A DNA stretch of 64,000 nt from Metasolibacillus fluoroglycofenilyticus (GCF_003049645.1 NZ_PYWK01000001.1:124001-188000); one strand, 5' to 3'. Positions 48,532-57,422 are shown, numbered from the stretch's first letter. The notes: generated by a model not told the origin, from the letters alone. Program-made: numbers and translations.

Positions 48532-48672
48532 ATGGGAAAAATCTTATCCTCTAATCTTGAAACATATTTATTAGACGAAGAGTTAGAGCTAGAACGTAAT
48601 GAGGAAATGGACGCTTTTAAAGAGGGCGATACTTATGAGCACTATCCAGCGGGTTTCTTTACGGGCTTATAA
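48532..48672 (+). CDS. 46-residue acidic protein
   Basis: The frame starts MGKILSSNLETYLLDEELEL and ends HYPAGFFTGL. A strong AAGGAAGGG site is 8 bp before the ATG at 48532; a nearby ATG at 48528 is in a frame that stops after eight codons. It is highly acidic with an aromatic/glycine C-terminus. No family is recognised and no processing enzyme is adjacent. Confidence 0.6.
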   Translation: MGKILSSNLETYLLDEELELERNEEMDAFKEGDTYEHYPAGFFTGL

Positions 48673-48821
48673 AAAAAGCGTTGTCCGAAAGGAGGGCACT
48701 GAAAAACTAGTAATTCTCAAAAAAAATTGTGAATAACTTTGATTTTTTTGGACTTAATCTACATGAAAGTCAGAATTACATCAGAATTTTTCGAGACAAT
48801 TCACTTTTTCAGTAACTTCCC

Positions 48822-49016
48822 AAAAAGTCCATTTTATTTTGACACCACATTGAAATAAATGTTTTCATCGCTTCCCTTTTACTGAAGGAGTACACTGCTA
48901 AAGCCAATATTCATCTCATTTCAAAAGAGGTATTTTCTGTTTATATGAATCAACATTTTGTGAAACATCATCGCTACTGTCCAAAATGCCGGCTATGCAC
49001 GGCTTTTTGGACAGCA
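48822..49016. repeat. R1 element, copy e
   Basis: It is highly similar to 1785-1972 throughout, including the hairpin at 48977-49014 (CTGTCCAAAA ... TTTTTGGACAG). The 490 bp between the 46-residue gene and the next gene hold this element and a reverse copy of R4. Confidence 0.85.
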
Positions 49017-49040
49017 CCTTTTTGTTTACGCTATAATAAA

Positions 49041-49101
49041 ATGAAACTTCAATCTGTGGAAGCTTTCGCATGATTTCCACTGGTTGTTAGCCGAACGAAT
49101 C
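49041..49101. repeat. Dispersed element R4, copy c (reverse)
   Basis: The reverse complement matches 5221-5281: GATTCGTTCGGCTAACAACC and CACAGATTGAAGTTTCATT correspond to the same positions in copy a. Confidence 0.6.
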
Positions 49102-49165
49102 GTGCTTACTAGCTTGTTAATGCAGGATAAAGAAGTTTAGAAAAACAGAACGGTGTGGTGACATA

Positions 49166-49879
49166 ATGCTTTATAAAGGGCAGTTAGGAAAACATGAGTT
49201 TTATGTAGAGCGTCTGGCGGCAGAGCAACTAGCTGAAATCGAGATGCTACAGCAGATGGTTTGTGATGCGCTTGAGGATAAGACAATTTTACAGCCTCTT
49301 AGTAAGGAAGAGTTATTATATATTTTAAATGGCAATGGCATAATGATTGGGGCATTTGCTGACAGCCAGCTTATTGCAGTTCGTGCTTTATTGGAGCCGG
49401 ATGTAGAGGAAAAGGAGCACTTGGGGCTGGATGTTGGTGCGAAAAATTTAGCGCGTGTGCTTTATCAGGAAATTTCTTTTATACATCCCAAATTTCGTGG
49501 GTATGGTTTGCAGCAAACATTAGCAACTATCGTAATGACACAGGTGGATATGGCGAAGTATGATTGGGTTTGCGCTACGGTGAAGCCTTATAATATTGCA
49601 AGCCTAAAGGATAAACTTGTGCAAAATATATATATTCGTGCACTGAAATATAAATATGGTGGAAAACTGCGCTACGTGATGGCGAAGCCTTTACATAAAG
49701 AACAGTCATTTACAGGTGGGGAGCTTGTTATTGCAATGGGCGATGTGGAGGCACAGCAGCAAGCTTTACGCGATGGCTATATAGGTATAGCGATTGAAAA
49801 GCGTGGGGAGGAATGGTTTGTTCAATTTGGTAGGTTAAAAGACCCAGTTCGCTCACAAAGGAGAGAAATTCGCTCATAA
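49166..49879 (+). CDS. GNAT-type acetyltransferase-like protein
   Basis: This 237-residue protein has a central GNAT core: YQEISFIHPKFRGYGLQQTL resembles the acetyl-CoA-binding strand and loop (R-G-x-G-L). The substrate is unknown. Its last ten residues (VRSQRREIRS) are encoded by a 21-bp tandem repeat that also supplies the stop codon. The ATG at 49166 has only a weak GGTGTGG site. Confidence 0.72.
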   Translation: MLYKGQLGKHEFYVERLAAEQLAEIEMLQQMVCDALEDKTILQPLSKEELLYILNGNGIMIGAFADSQLIAVRALLEPDVEEKEHLGLDVGAKNLARVLYQEISFIHPKFRGYGLQQTLATIVMTQVDMAKYDWVCATVKPYNIASLKDKLVQNIYIRALKYKYGGKLRYVMAKPLHKEQSFTGGELVIAMGDVEAQQQALRDGYIGIAIEKRGEEWFVQFGRLKDPVRSQRREIRS

Positions 49880-49910
49880 AATAACCAGATTCGCTCATAA
49901 GAATTATCCA
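49848..49910 (+). repeat. 21-bp tandem repeat, three units, overlapping a gene end
   Basis: TTCGCTCA(C/T)AA starts at 49848, 49869 and 49890, exactly 21 bp apart. The first two units are inside the acetyltransferase gene; the second contains its TAA. Confidence 0.75.
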
Positions 49911-49932
49911 AAAAGGCTGATTTCAGTGGAAA

Positions 49933-49974
49933 ACGCTAGAAAAGCGTGCATAGCACTGCTTTTCTGGCGCCTTA
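49933..49974. terminator. Hairpin between convergent genes
   Basis: Arms CGCTAGAAAAGC and GCTTTTCTGGCG with an inner GTGCATAGCACT stem lie between the acetyltransferase and the FhuF-like gene. It is of the same hairpin group as those at 24.0 and 36.5 kb. Confidence 0.7.
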
Positions 49975-49975
49975 T

Positions 49976-50686
49976 TTATTTCAATGGACAAAATCCACAA
50001 GCCATTAAACCGGGAATGTCCTTTGATTGGCAGCAGCTTTTGCGCACGGGGACATTTAGCAACTGTGAAGGGTGCTTGCCGCCTGTATAATTTAAAAAGA
50101 GAGATTTATCTGCAATATAACTCCATACTTTTGTTCCTTCAAGTATTTCTAAGTCCTCATATGCTCGGTCAGCCAGTGCTGGGTTTTCAAGTAATGTGTG
50201 ATAATGCCATATGAGATAGCCAAAAATATTTTCCCACATCACAAGGGGAGAAATAGAAGTTGTTTTACGCAACTGCTGTATAATTTCAAAAGTTTGTTTG
50301 TATAAGATTTTTTGGATAACGGCCTCACGCTCGTTGTCTTCCACATAGCGAAAATCATTTGCTGTAATAAATGTACCAAGTGTATTGATACCGTACTCAT
50401 GTACAAGTGCAAAGCGAATATCTTCTAGTTTTCCATCCCAAACCTCGTCATAGGTTGCAAGCATATAAAATTGCATAGCTACAAACATGCCATAGCGGCG
50501 AGTGAAATGAGAAATAGCGGCTGTTTCAGTTGCCGCCTGTGTTATTCCCATCATTAGATTGCGGAAATCTGTTAAATAAAAATCCTTTTGTAAATTAGCA
50601 AGCGTAAATAAGGGGCGTTCAGGATTTTCTGTATAAATACTATAGGAATTTAATTGTCGTATTTGATCATAGGATAATGCGGGCAT
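49976..50686 (-). CDS. FhuF-like ferric-siderophore reductase
   Basis: This 236-residue protein ends with SCCQSKDIPGLMACGFCPLK, the CC-x(n)-C-xx-C [2Fe-2S] motif of FhuF reductases, which release iron from siderophores in the cytoplasm. The ATG at 50686 has an AAGGTGAG site; 50704 is a less likely start. A Fur-like box about 90 bp upstream, shared with a divergent promoter, suggests iron repression. Confidence 0.85.
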   Translation of the reverse strand: MPALSYDQIRQLNSYSIYTENPERPLFTLANLQKDFYLTDFRNLMMGITQAATETAAISHFTRRYGMFVAMQFYMLATYDEVWDGKLEDIRFALVHEYGINTLGTFITANDFRYVEDNEREAVIQKILYKQTFEIIQQLRKTTSISPLVMWENIFGYLIWHYHTLLENPALADRAYEDLEILEGTKVWSYIADKSLFLNYTGGKHPSQLLNVPVRKSCCQSKDIPGLMACGFCPLK

Positions 50687-50750
50687 AGACTCACCTTTTT
50701 TCATATATCATAACATTTTCTACAACGAAAATAAAAATCAATAAATAATG

Positions 50751-50779
50751 TTGACAAGTTAAATGAAAACGATTATCAT
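50751..50779 (+). promoter_or_regulatory. Strong sigma-A promoter with overlapping Fur box
   Basis: TTGACA at 50751-50756 is followed after exactly 17 bp by TATCAT at 50774-50779, on the plus strand, away from the FhuF-like gene. No protein gene follows on this strand. Transcription should begin near 50786. Confidence 0.75.
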
Positions 50780-50784
50780 TATCA
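50770..50784. promoter_or_regulatory. Fur box
   Basis: CGATTATCATTATCA matches the 7-1-7 Fur consensus TGATAATNATTATCA at 12 of 14 positions. It covers the -10 of the plus-strand promoter and lies upstream of the FhuF-like gene on the other side. Confidence 0.78.
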
Positions 50785-50785
50785 T

Positions 50786-50905
50786 TGTAAGCATTACTCA
50801 TATGCAATACAGTGCTTATGAGCTTGAACTTTAGCTACTTTTCTCCAGAAGTTCGCTAGTTCAAAATACGTTCTACCCCCCTCATTTTAGAACGTAAATT
50901 TTTTT
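50786..50905 (+). ncRNA. Candidate Fur-repressed small RNA with C-rich terminator loop
   Basis: A consensus promoter with a Fur box on its -10 drives about 120 bases without a reading frame. They end in a terminator of 9-bp arms TACGTTCTA / TAGAACGTA (50867-50875, 50888-50896) with loop CCCCCCTCATTT, then T7 (50899-50905). The layout is that of FsrA, the Fur-controlled C-rich small RNA of Bacillus subtilis, which represses iron-using functions. Primary sequence similarity to FsrA could not be tested. Confidence 0.6.
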
Positions 50906-50950
50906 ACCCTTTATATTTTCTTCAAAGCTTCTCTTGTGAGAGCCAATTTG

Positions 50951-50984
50951 AGCCGATCCCTAGCCATAGGATCGGCTTTTTTTT
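50951..50984 (+). terminator. Second terminator downstream of the candidate small RNA
   Basis: Arms AGCCGATCC and GGATCGGCT with a 9-base loop are followed by T8. It is a very strong intrinsic terminator and would stop read-through of the candidate RNA, or it marks a separate or lost gene. Confidence 0.85.
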
Positions 50985-51085
50985 GTCTAGGAAAGTATAA
51001 AATTCCTTATTCCCCGTGAACTGAAAGTCTACTTTATACCCATATCGTTTCCCATTTTAGTCGAATTGAGTGTATTAACAAAACC

Positions 51086-52039
51086 TCACTCTACAGATAT
51101 GCCCGTGCGCTTTGCAACGAGCATTGTATGATAGCTATGTAGCAGCATACCGATAATAATAATAGCTAGCCCCATCAGCGCAATTGGTGTTGGAAGGGGA
51201 ATACCTAAAAGTAGCATTTCACCAATAATAACAAAGACAACCTCAGTTGATTGTGTTGCCTCTACAGCAGCAAGTTTTCCTTGATTGTCACGCACACGGT
51301 CAGTGGCGATAAAGAATAATGTAGTGGCGATAACACCTGAGCTTACTCCAACAAGCAGTGATTGAAAGATTTGATTACCTGACGGCAGACCGACAGTTAT
51401 AAGCGCGTATATCGCCATTATAATCCAAGCAGGCAAGGATGCAATTGTCATACCTAGTACACGCTGGAATGTATCAATGCGACCACCACATACATCCATC
51501 ATTTTGCGATTACCAAGTGGATAAGCAAAGGCGGCAATTAATACAGGGAAAATCCCGAGCATAAGGGCGCTTGTAGAGACAGATTTAGCGTGTGGAATTT
51601 GTATTAATAATATGCCGATTAGTATAATGCATGAAATAAGCAGTGCTGTCATCGGAATTTTTTGACGTACCTTTTGATTTGCGATAACTGTAACAAAAAG
51701 TGGCGCTAGTAATACACCTGCTACAATTGTAAATTGCCAAGTGCCAGAAACAAGCCAGCCCGGTCCGTATGCAGCAGCAAATGTTAAAGGCGCATAAAAT
51801 AATACGAAGCCTACAAAGCTCCACAGTAACCACTGGCGAGGATGTGCCTTCATTTCATTATGTAGTTGCCGATAATTTCTGCGATAGAGGACGATAGCAA
51901 TTAAAAATGGCAGCATAAAAAAATAGCGCAAGGAAGCACTCCATAGCCAGCTACCACCATCTAGTTCCATCGAGTGATTCAAAATAAAAGTAAAAGCAAA
52001 AAATAGTGCTGCAATAATACCTATTAGTATTTCCTTCAT
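51086..52039 (-). CDS. EmrE-type multidrug resistance efflux transporter family protein
   Basis: This 317-residue, ten-helix protein belongs to the DMT superfamily, group of multidrug-resistance transporters (two EmrE/EamA-like halves). The substrate is unknown. The ATG at 52039 follows GGGAGGTG; the in-frame GTG at 52051 is within that site. Confidence 0.82.
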   Translation of the reverse strand: MKEILIGIIAALFFAFTFILNHSMELDGGSWLWSASLRYFFMLPFLIAIVLYRRNYRQLHNEMKAHPRQWLLWSFVGFVLFYAPLTFAAAYGPGWLVSGTWQFTIVAGVLLAPLFVTVIANQKVRQKIPMTALLISCIILIGILLIQIPHAKSVSTSALMLGIFPVLIAAFAYPLGNRKMMDVCGGRIDTFQRVLGMTIASLPAWIIMAIYALITVGLPSGNQIFQSLLVGVSSGVIATTLFFIATDRVRDNQGKLAAVEATQSTEVVFVIIGEMLLLGIPLPTPIALMGLAIIIIGMLLHSYHTMLVAKRTGISVE

Positions 52040-52087
52040 TAATCTAGGCACCTCCCTGTAACTGAATATTCAGAATATAAAATTTAG

Positions 52088-52128
52088 AAAAAGGGCGTGT
52101 CTGAAAAGATATTTTGGGACACGCCTTA
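52088..52128. terminator. Hairpin upstream of the EmrE-type gene
   Basis: Arms AAGGGCGTGTC and GACACGCCTT. It lies some 325 bp beyond the pepT stop and may be part of the repeat-rich gap rather than the true terminator. Confidence 0.5.
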
Positions 52129-52149
52129 GCGGATATTTAACGTTTTTAG

Positions 52150-52385
52150 CAATATTTTTTGTACCGAAAGCGTAGCGACAGATACAGAAATCTCTTAATT
52201 CTATGGATAGCTAGACGTCCGCTGATAAAGAAGAACTCAGTCTAATATTATCGCAACACGTGCACAGGTGACTGATTGACCAATATCATGTTTCTGCGAA
52301 TGTCTCAGGATGTGACGATTTTAGGTTAATTTTTACCAATTAGCTCGAAAAATCTGGATGAAAGTTAGCTGAGGCTATCAGAAAA
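52150..52385 (+). repeat. R3 element, copy b (longest)
   Basis: This is the most complete copy, containing AAGCGTAGCGACAGATACAG, AGAACTCAGTCTAA, GGTGACTGATTGACC, CTCAGGATGTGACG, TTTAGGTTAATTT and AAAGTTAGCTGAGGC. Parts match 17121-17273, 32861-32945, 39582-39718 and 60822-60912. Neighbouring genes are on the other strand. Confidence 0.65.
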
Positions 52386-52412
52386 GGAATTCCTGTTCTG
52401 ATAGCTCCTTAT
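52374..52412 (-). terminator. Terminator after pepT
   Basis: Minus-strand arms GGAGCTATCAGAA and TTCTGATAGCCTC with an inner AGGAATTCCT. It lies 41 bp after the pepT stop and overlaps the end of R3. Confidence 0.65.
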
Positions 52413-52452
52413 GCTCAGATTAGAGGACACCCTAGTAAGCTAACAGTTACAA

Positions 52453-53682
52453 TTAAGCACGCACTTCAAATGCCTGAATAATTTCTAAAATAACTTCTGT
52501 TGCTTTTTCCATCGTTTCTGCTGATACATATTCAAATTTACCATGCATGTTTTCGCCACCAGCAAAAATATTCGGTGTTGGTAAGCCCATATAAGATAGT
52601 TGTGAACCATCAGTGCCACCGCGTACTGGCTCGATAATTGGCGTAATGCCAAGCTTTATCATAGCGTCTTTAGCGATGTCAACAATTTCCATTACAGGTT
52701 CAATTTTTTCCTTCATATTGTAGTACTGATCTTCAATTTCTACTGTAATAGCATCTTCACCAAACTCAGCCTTGATTTTTTTCGCCGACTCGATAAAGTG
52801 TGCTTTTTTTGCTTCGAATTTTTCGCGGTCGTGGTCGCGAATAATATATGTTAATGTAGCTTCCTCAATATGCCCGTTAAAGCTCATTAAGTGGATAAAG
52901 CCTTCGTAGCCTTCTGTCTTTTCTGGCACTTCGTCTACAGGCATTTCATTTTGGAATTTGATTGCCATCGTCGTAGCATTTACCATTTTATTTTTCGCAG
53001 AGCCAGGGTGCACACTTGTGCCACGTGTTGTAACTTTAACGCCTGCCGCATTAAAGCTTTCATATTGAAGCTCGCCAAGTGGACCGCCATCTAAAGTATA
53101 TGCGTATTGCGCATCAAATGCTTTTACATCGAATTTATGTGGACCGCGCCCGATTTCCTCATCTGGTGTGAAGGCAACGCGAATTTTTCCATGCTTAATT
53201 TCAGGATGTTGCACTAAATATTCCATTGCTGTCACGATTTCTGCAATACCTGCTTTATCATCTGCACCGAGAAGTGTTGTGCCATCTGTTGTAATTAATG
53301 TTTGCCCGATATAGTTTTTTAAGTTAGGGAAGTAGCTTGTTGACATGACTAGCTGCTCATTTAACTGAATATCGCCACCGTCGTAATTATCAATGCGTTG
53401 TGGATTAACATTTGTACCTGAGAAATCAGGTGTTGAGTCAACATGTGCAAGGAAGCCCAATGTTGGCACATTATCCTTATCAGTGTTAGCAGGTAATGTT
53501 GCGAATAAATAGCCGTATTCATCTAATGTAATATCCGTTAAGCCGATTTCTGCTAACTCATCTTTTAAAATATTTAATAAATCAAATTGCTTCATTGTAG
53601 AAGGTGTTGTAGTACTTGCGAAATCAGATTGTGTGTCGATTTTCGCATAGCGAATTAAGCGTTCGATTAATTGTTCTTTCAT
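52453..53682 (-). CDS. pepT: Peptidase T (aminotripeptidase)
   Basis: This 409-residue M20B metallopeptidase removes the N-terminal residue from tripeptides. Zinc-site motifs are intact: [26 protein letters not shown] and [11 protein letters not shown]. The ATG at 53682 has an AGGGGGA site; the start at 53706 is unlikely. A YhhN gene lies upstream on the same strand. Confidence 0.96.
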   Translation of the reverse strand: MKEQLIERLIRYAKIDTQSDFASTTTPSTMKQFDLLNILKDELAEIGLTDITLDEYGYLFATLPANTDKDNVPTLGFLAHVDSTPDFSGTNVNPQRIDNYDGGDIQLNEQLVMSTSYFPNLKNYIGQTLITTDGTTLLGADDKAGIAEIVTAMEYLVQHPEIKHGKIRVAFTPDEEIGRGPHKFDVKAFDAQYAYTLDGGPLGELQYESFNAAGVKVTTRGTSVHPGSAKNKMVNATTMAIKFQNEMPVDEVPEKTEGYEGFIHLMSFNGHIEEATLTYIIRDHDREKFEAKKAHFIESAKKIKAEFGEDAITVEIEDQYYNMKEKIEPVMEIVDIAKDAMIKLGITPIIEPVRGGTDGSQLSYMGLPTPNIFAGGENMHGKFEYVSAETMEKATEVILEIIQAFEVRA

Positions 53683-53715
53683 GGAAATAATCCCCCTTGT
53701 TATCATGCTTCTAGG

Positions 53716-54360
53716 TTATTGTAACATTTTATTTCGTAATGCGGCATATTGAACGATGCTCAGTGCAATAAATAATTGTGCACCATAATAGGTTGCCATA
53801 ATTAAAATATGAGCATAAGGAATATCCGTAATAAAGCGATTAATGGCTAAAACGGAATCTGACGCAATAAATAAAAATGCACCGATAATAGCAAAGCTAC
53901 TAGCTGTTCGGAAAGAAGTCCACCCCATTAATAAAATGACAATTATATATGCGCAAACCGCAACAGTTAGTACAGCATCGCCTGTGCGCAAAATCGTGCT
54001 GGCAAGCCATAGCATCATCGACAAGCCGTAAATAATTAGCACAACTTTGGCACTAACGGGTGTTTGACGATTATTCGTTTTACTAAAAGCGGTAATATAA
54101 AATAAATGACCAATCAAAAAGCTACATAAGCCAACGATAAACCATTGCAATGTGTAATCCCCAATGGCACAAAAAATAAGACCACCAATAATAATTGATT
54201 TGTAGCTTTTTTCTCCATGGGAACGTAGCGCTAAAATAATGAGTAAAATCATTGGAATTAGCTTAAAAACCATCTGCCATGAAACTGGAATGGCATCAAA
54301 GAAAAAAACATAATAAAGACCGAAGATTAAGAATAATGTTAAAATAATTTTTCTTTCCAT
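53716..54360 (-). CDS. YhhN-family membrane protein (lysoplasmalogenase-like)
   Basis: This 214-residue, eight-helix protein carries the YhhN pattern: CAIGDYTLQ, SFLIGHLFYITAF, GAFLFIASDSVLA and YYGAQLFIA. Family members hydrolyse lysoplasmalogen in animals; the bacterial role is less clear. The ATG at 54360 has an AAAGGGGG site. It may be co-transcribed with pepT. Confidence 0.85.
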   Translation of the reverse strand: MERKIILTLFLIFGLYYVFFFDAIPVSWQMVFKLIPMILLIILALRSHGEKSYKSIIIGGLIFCAIGDYTLQWFIVGLCSFLIGHLFYITAFSKTNNRQTPVSAKVVLIIYGLSMMLWLASTILRTGDAVLTVAVCAYIIVILLMGWTSFRTASSFAIIGAFLFIASDSVLAINRFITDIPYAHILIMATYYGAQLFIALSIVQYAALRNKMLQ

Positions 54361-54436
54361 TTAAAAAAACCCCCTTTGTAATTTTATGAAACTTTCATTC
54401 AATCCCATACGTAAAAATAAATTAGAGGTGATGATA

Positions 54437-56128
54437 GTGGGACAATTATTTATAACGGTACTTATTACTGCTGTTGTGGTGACGATTCTAATCGTGCCCT
54501 TAACAAAAAAAATACCAAAGGGCGAATTAACAGGCAAGCAGTTTAGTATACTTTTAACTTCTGTTTTTTTAGGTAGTTTAATTTTAACATTTTTAACGGT
54601 ATATATTTCAAAAGTTGATTTACATTGGACGGTATTTTTATACGTAGCGCCAGTAGCTGCATTAGTTGGCGCACTATTTGCGGCAGGTGCTGAGCAAAAG
54701 CTAAAATCTGTGTTGACGTTAATTTCAATTTTAGCCCTTGCTTATTTGTTAGCAGCCCCAATTTTTAATGCCGAGCAAAAATATCAATCTTCCGAAATGG
54801 AGGAGCAAGTTGAAATTCAACCGTTTGACGAAACGAAAACACCTGCAAGTGTGCCTCCAAAGTTTGCGAAAAATAAAATGAGAAAAGCCTTCGGTCAAGT
54901 ACCAAATACGAGCTACTATGAGCTAGGACATCTGCAAATTCAAAAGGTCAATGGTGAATTTGTTTATATTGCACCAGTGGAGTTTTCAGGACTATTTAAG
55001 TGGTTTAATGGTAAAACGACACCGGGTTATTTCATAATGAGCGCTACAGATTCAAGTGATAATCCAAAATTTATGGCTCATGAAATGGCATATATTCCAT
55101 CAGCTTACTTTAATAAAAATTTAGAGCGTCATATTCGTCTACAATACCCAACACTTATTTTCTATGGCGATGTGCAGCTAGAAATTGATGATGAGGGTGT
55201 ACCATACTATATTCGCACATATGGTGATTTTATTTCTGCGCGTAATGGCTTTGATGTAAAAGGTATTGTTAAGGTCGATGCGAAAACGGGGCAGTCTGAA
55301 AAAATTGCCTTAGCAGATGTACCTGAATTTATTGATGGTGCGATTTCCCCAGAGGCTGTTAGCTTACAAAACAGCTATTACGGCAATTATGTGCATGGTT
55401 TTTGGAATAGCGTATTCGGTAAAAAAGATGTGAAAATTCCATCGGATGAAGGAACAGAGGCAAATGTGAGTCCAGTCTTCATGGAGGATGGCGAAATGTA
55501 TTACTTCACTGATTTTTCCAGCCCGAAAGAGGGTGTTGACTCGATGCTTGGTTACTCTTTGACACATGCGCGTACAGGCAAGGCTACTTATTATACAGGT
55601 AATTTGGAAGAATCATATATGGATTCTCAAGGTGCGCTTGAAATTATCGAGAAAAAGTTTATTGAAAAAGAGTGGGAAGGCGAGATGCCGATTTTGTATA
55701 ACTTCTACGGTGAAGCAAGCTGGCTATCCGCAGTTTTAGATTCAAATGGCTTCCTGCAAAATTACTTTATCGTATCTGCTGCTAATCCAGAAATTTCAGC
55801 ATATGCTTTCACACCAAATGAGGCATTAAAGCTTTATAAAGCGGCGCTTAGTCGTGGTGGTAGTACAGTAGATGGTTCTTCTAGCGCTGAGGAAGCACAG
55901 CTTACAGCAAAGGTGCTACGTGTCTATAAAGAGCGCGTTGGTGACTTTACAATCGTTTCATTACTAACAGATACAGGGCAAAATTTCATAGTCAGCTCTG
56001 AAGCAGTACCACTTGCTATTTATTTAGAGCAGGGGGACGAAGTGACAATGACATACTACGCTACAGGCGAACAATTCCAGCCAATTAAGCAACTAACAAT
56101 TAGGGGCGTTCAAAATGCCGTGCAGTAG
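54437..56128 (+). CDS. Large membrane protein with extracellular domain, unknown function
   Basis: About 563 residues, with four N-terminal membrane helices (residues 1-110) and a long outer domain of about 440 residues rich in aromatic beta-strand sequence. No family is recognised. GTG at 54437 is preferred because AGAGGTGAT is 8 bp upstream; ATG at 54431 is too close and 54386 lacks a site. The last residues RGVQNAVQ and stop codon are encoded by the hairpin of an R1 element. Confidence 0.75.
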   Translation: MGQLFITVLITAVVVTILIVPLTKKIPKGELTGKQFSILLTSVFLGSLILTFLTVYISKVDLHWTVFLYVAPVAALVGALFAAGAEQKLKSVLTLISILALAYLLAAPIFNAEQKYQSSEMEEQVEIQPFDETKTPASVPPKFAKNKMRKAFGQVPNTSYYELGHLQIQKVNGEFVYIAPVEFSGLFKWFNGKTTPGYFIMSATDSSDNPKFMAHEMAYIPSAYFNKNLERHIRLQYPTLIFYGDVQLEIDDEGVPYYIRTYGDFISARNGFDVKGIVKVDAKTGQSEKIALADVPEFIDGAISPEAVSLQNSYYGNYVHGFWNSVFGKKDVKIPSDEGTEANVSPVFMEDGEMYYFTDFSSPKEGVDSMLGYSLTHARTGKATYYTGNLEESYMDSQGALEIIEKKFIEKEWEGEMPILYNFYGEASWLSAVLDSNGFLQNYFIVSAANPEISAYAFTPNEALKLYKAALSRGGSTVDGSSSAEEAQLTAKVLRVYKERVGDFTIVSLLTDTGQNFIVSSEAVPLAIYLEQGDEVTMTYYATGEQFQPIKQLTIRGVQNAVQ

Positions 56129-56247
56129 CCGGCGTTTCGAACGCTGGCGGCTAGTTTTATAGTAAAATGTTTGCCCTGTAGAATAGAGCGAGACATAGCG
56201 TTTATAGGCGTTCAAAATACCGTGCAGTAGCCGGCATTTTGAACGCC
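56106..56247. repeat. R1 hairpins in tandem, copies f1 and f2
   Basis: Two hairpins, 56106-56144 (GCGTTCAAAA ... TTTCGAACGC) and 56207-56247 (GGCGTTCAAAAT ... ATTTTGAACGCC), share the core CCGTGCAGTAGCCGGC. The first contains the TAG stop of the preceding gene in its loop. Confidence 0.85.
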
Positions 56248-56275
56248 TTCGTTGGTGCATAGAATAGATAGAGGA

Positions 56276-56445
56276 GTTGTCCGAAAAGTCTATTTTGTTT
56301 GTATTGAAATCAATGTTTTCATCGCTTCCCTTTTAATGAAAGATAACGCTGCTAAAGCCAATGTTCCTCCCATTTTTAAAAGAGGCGTTCTCTGTTTATA
56401 TATATCAACATTTTGCGAAATATCATCGCTACTGTCCAAAACATT
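56276..56445. repeat. R1 tail, copy g (hairpin lost)
   Basis: It matches 1785-1945 closely but breaks off at CTACTGTCCAAAAC before the hairpin core. A 114-codon reading frame spanning 56252-56596 is explained by this repeat and is not listed as a gene. Confidence 0.8.
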
Positions 56446-56573
56446 GAATTTAATGGTGTTCCTTCTAAGTGAAAGAGTAGAGCGAAAAGCTTTTAATGTC
56501 TTGCGGAAATTAAATGGGCCTATGCAACTTTGCTTACTAAAAGACGTTTTAATTTTTAAGGAGGCGAGCGAGT

Positions 56574-57131
56574 TTGGAGAAAAAGGAGATTATTAGCTGG
56601 ATTAAAACAATCGTGTTTGCAGTAGTATTAGCTGCTGGGATTCGTATTTTTTTATTTACACCTGTGAATGTAGAAGGTGCTTCAATGATGCCTACATTTG
56701 AAAATGAGGAAAAAGTGATTGTCAATATTATTGGACCAACCTTATCTGATTATAAGCGTTTTGATGTTATCGTTTTTGAAGCACCAACGGGTGAAAATTT
56801 TATTAAGCGTATTATTGGTTTACCCGGGGACCGTATAGAATATCGGGATGATGAGCTATTTATTAATGACGAAAAATTCGAAGAGCCTTACTTAAAGAGC
56901 AATAGGGAAGCATTAGTAGACAGCGGAAATTTAACAGGGAACTTTACTTTGGTGGACGCTTTAGGAGTGGAAGTTGTACCTGAAGGTCAATATTTTGTGC
57001 TTGGAGATAATCGCCGTAGAAGCTTGGATAGTCGAGATATAACGGTTGGCTTTGTCGCACAGGAGAAAATATTAGGTACAGTGCCAGCTGTTGTTTGGCC
57101 ACTACCAAACGCGCGTATGGTTAAGGAGTAG
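56574..57131 (+). CDS. sipS/lepB: Signal peptidase I
   Basis: This 185-residue membrane-bound protease removes signal peptides from secreted proteins. It has one N-terminal helix, catalytic serine S37 in EGASMMPTF, catalytic lysine K78 in FIKRIIGLPGDR and YFVLGDNRRRSLDSRD. The start is TTG at 56574 with AAGGAGGCGAG before it. An R1 hairpin follows 12 bp after the stop. Confidence 0.96.
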   Translation: MEKKEIISWIKTIVFAVVLAAGIRIFLFTPVNVEGASMMPTFENEEKVIVNIIGPTLSDYKRFDVIVFEAPTGENFIKRIIGLPGDRIEYRDDELFINDEKFEEPYLKSNREALVDSGNLTGNFTLVDALGVEVVPEGQYFVLGDNRRRSLDSRDITVGFVAQEKILGTVPAVVWPLPNARMVKE

Positions 57132-57292
57132 AAAAGGGCGAGGCGTGCAAAATACCAGCAACTGCACGGTATTTTGCACGCTTTCGTTGGTATTACTTCA
57201 AAAAATTCACTTGGGTACAATGCAAGAGAATTTTTTGAAAATAGTAGAAACACTAGGTTCATGGGGTTTTCTTCTGAATGAAAGTGCATAAG
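57132..57292. repeat. R1 element, copy h (hairpin then tail)
   Basis: Hairpin 57143-57181 has a perfect 14-bp stem GCGTGCAAAATACC / GGTATTTTGCACGC, then a tail with GAAAATAGTAGAAACACT as at 5.1 kb. It probably terminates the signal peptidase gene. Confidence 0.75.
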
Positions 57293-57422
57293 CGAAACTC
57301 AAACTGAAAGAAGGAGCTGCCTTTTAGGGCAGCCCTAAATATCTAGCGTCACATGACTGTGAAATGCTGACTAAAGAGAGAGGACTTTTGTTTTTAATCG
57401 CTGCATTCAATATTTGGTTCAA

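Noticed and set aside
56252..56596. 114-codon plus-strand frame before signal peptidase
   Set aside because: It is produced by the R1 tail and runs into the signal peptidase gene; translation resembles that of the other non-coding R1 copies.
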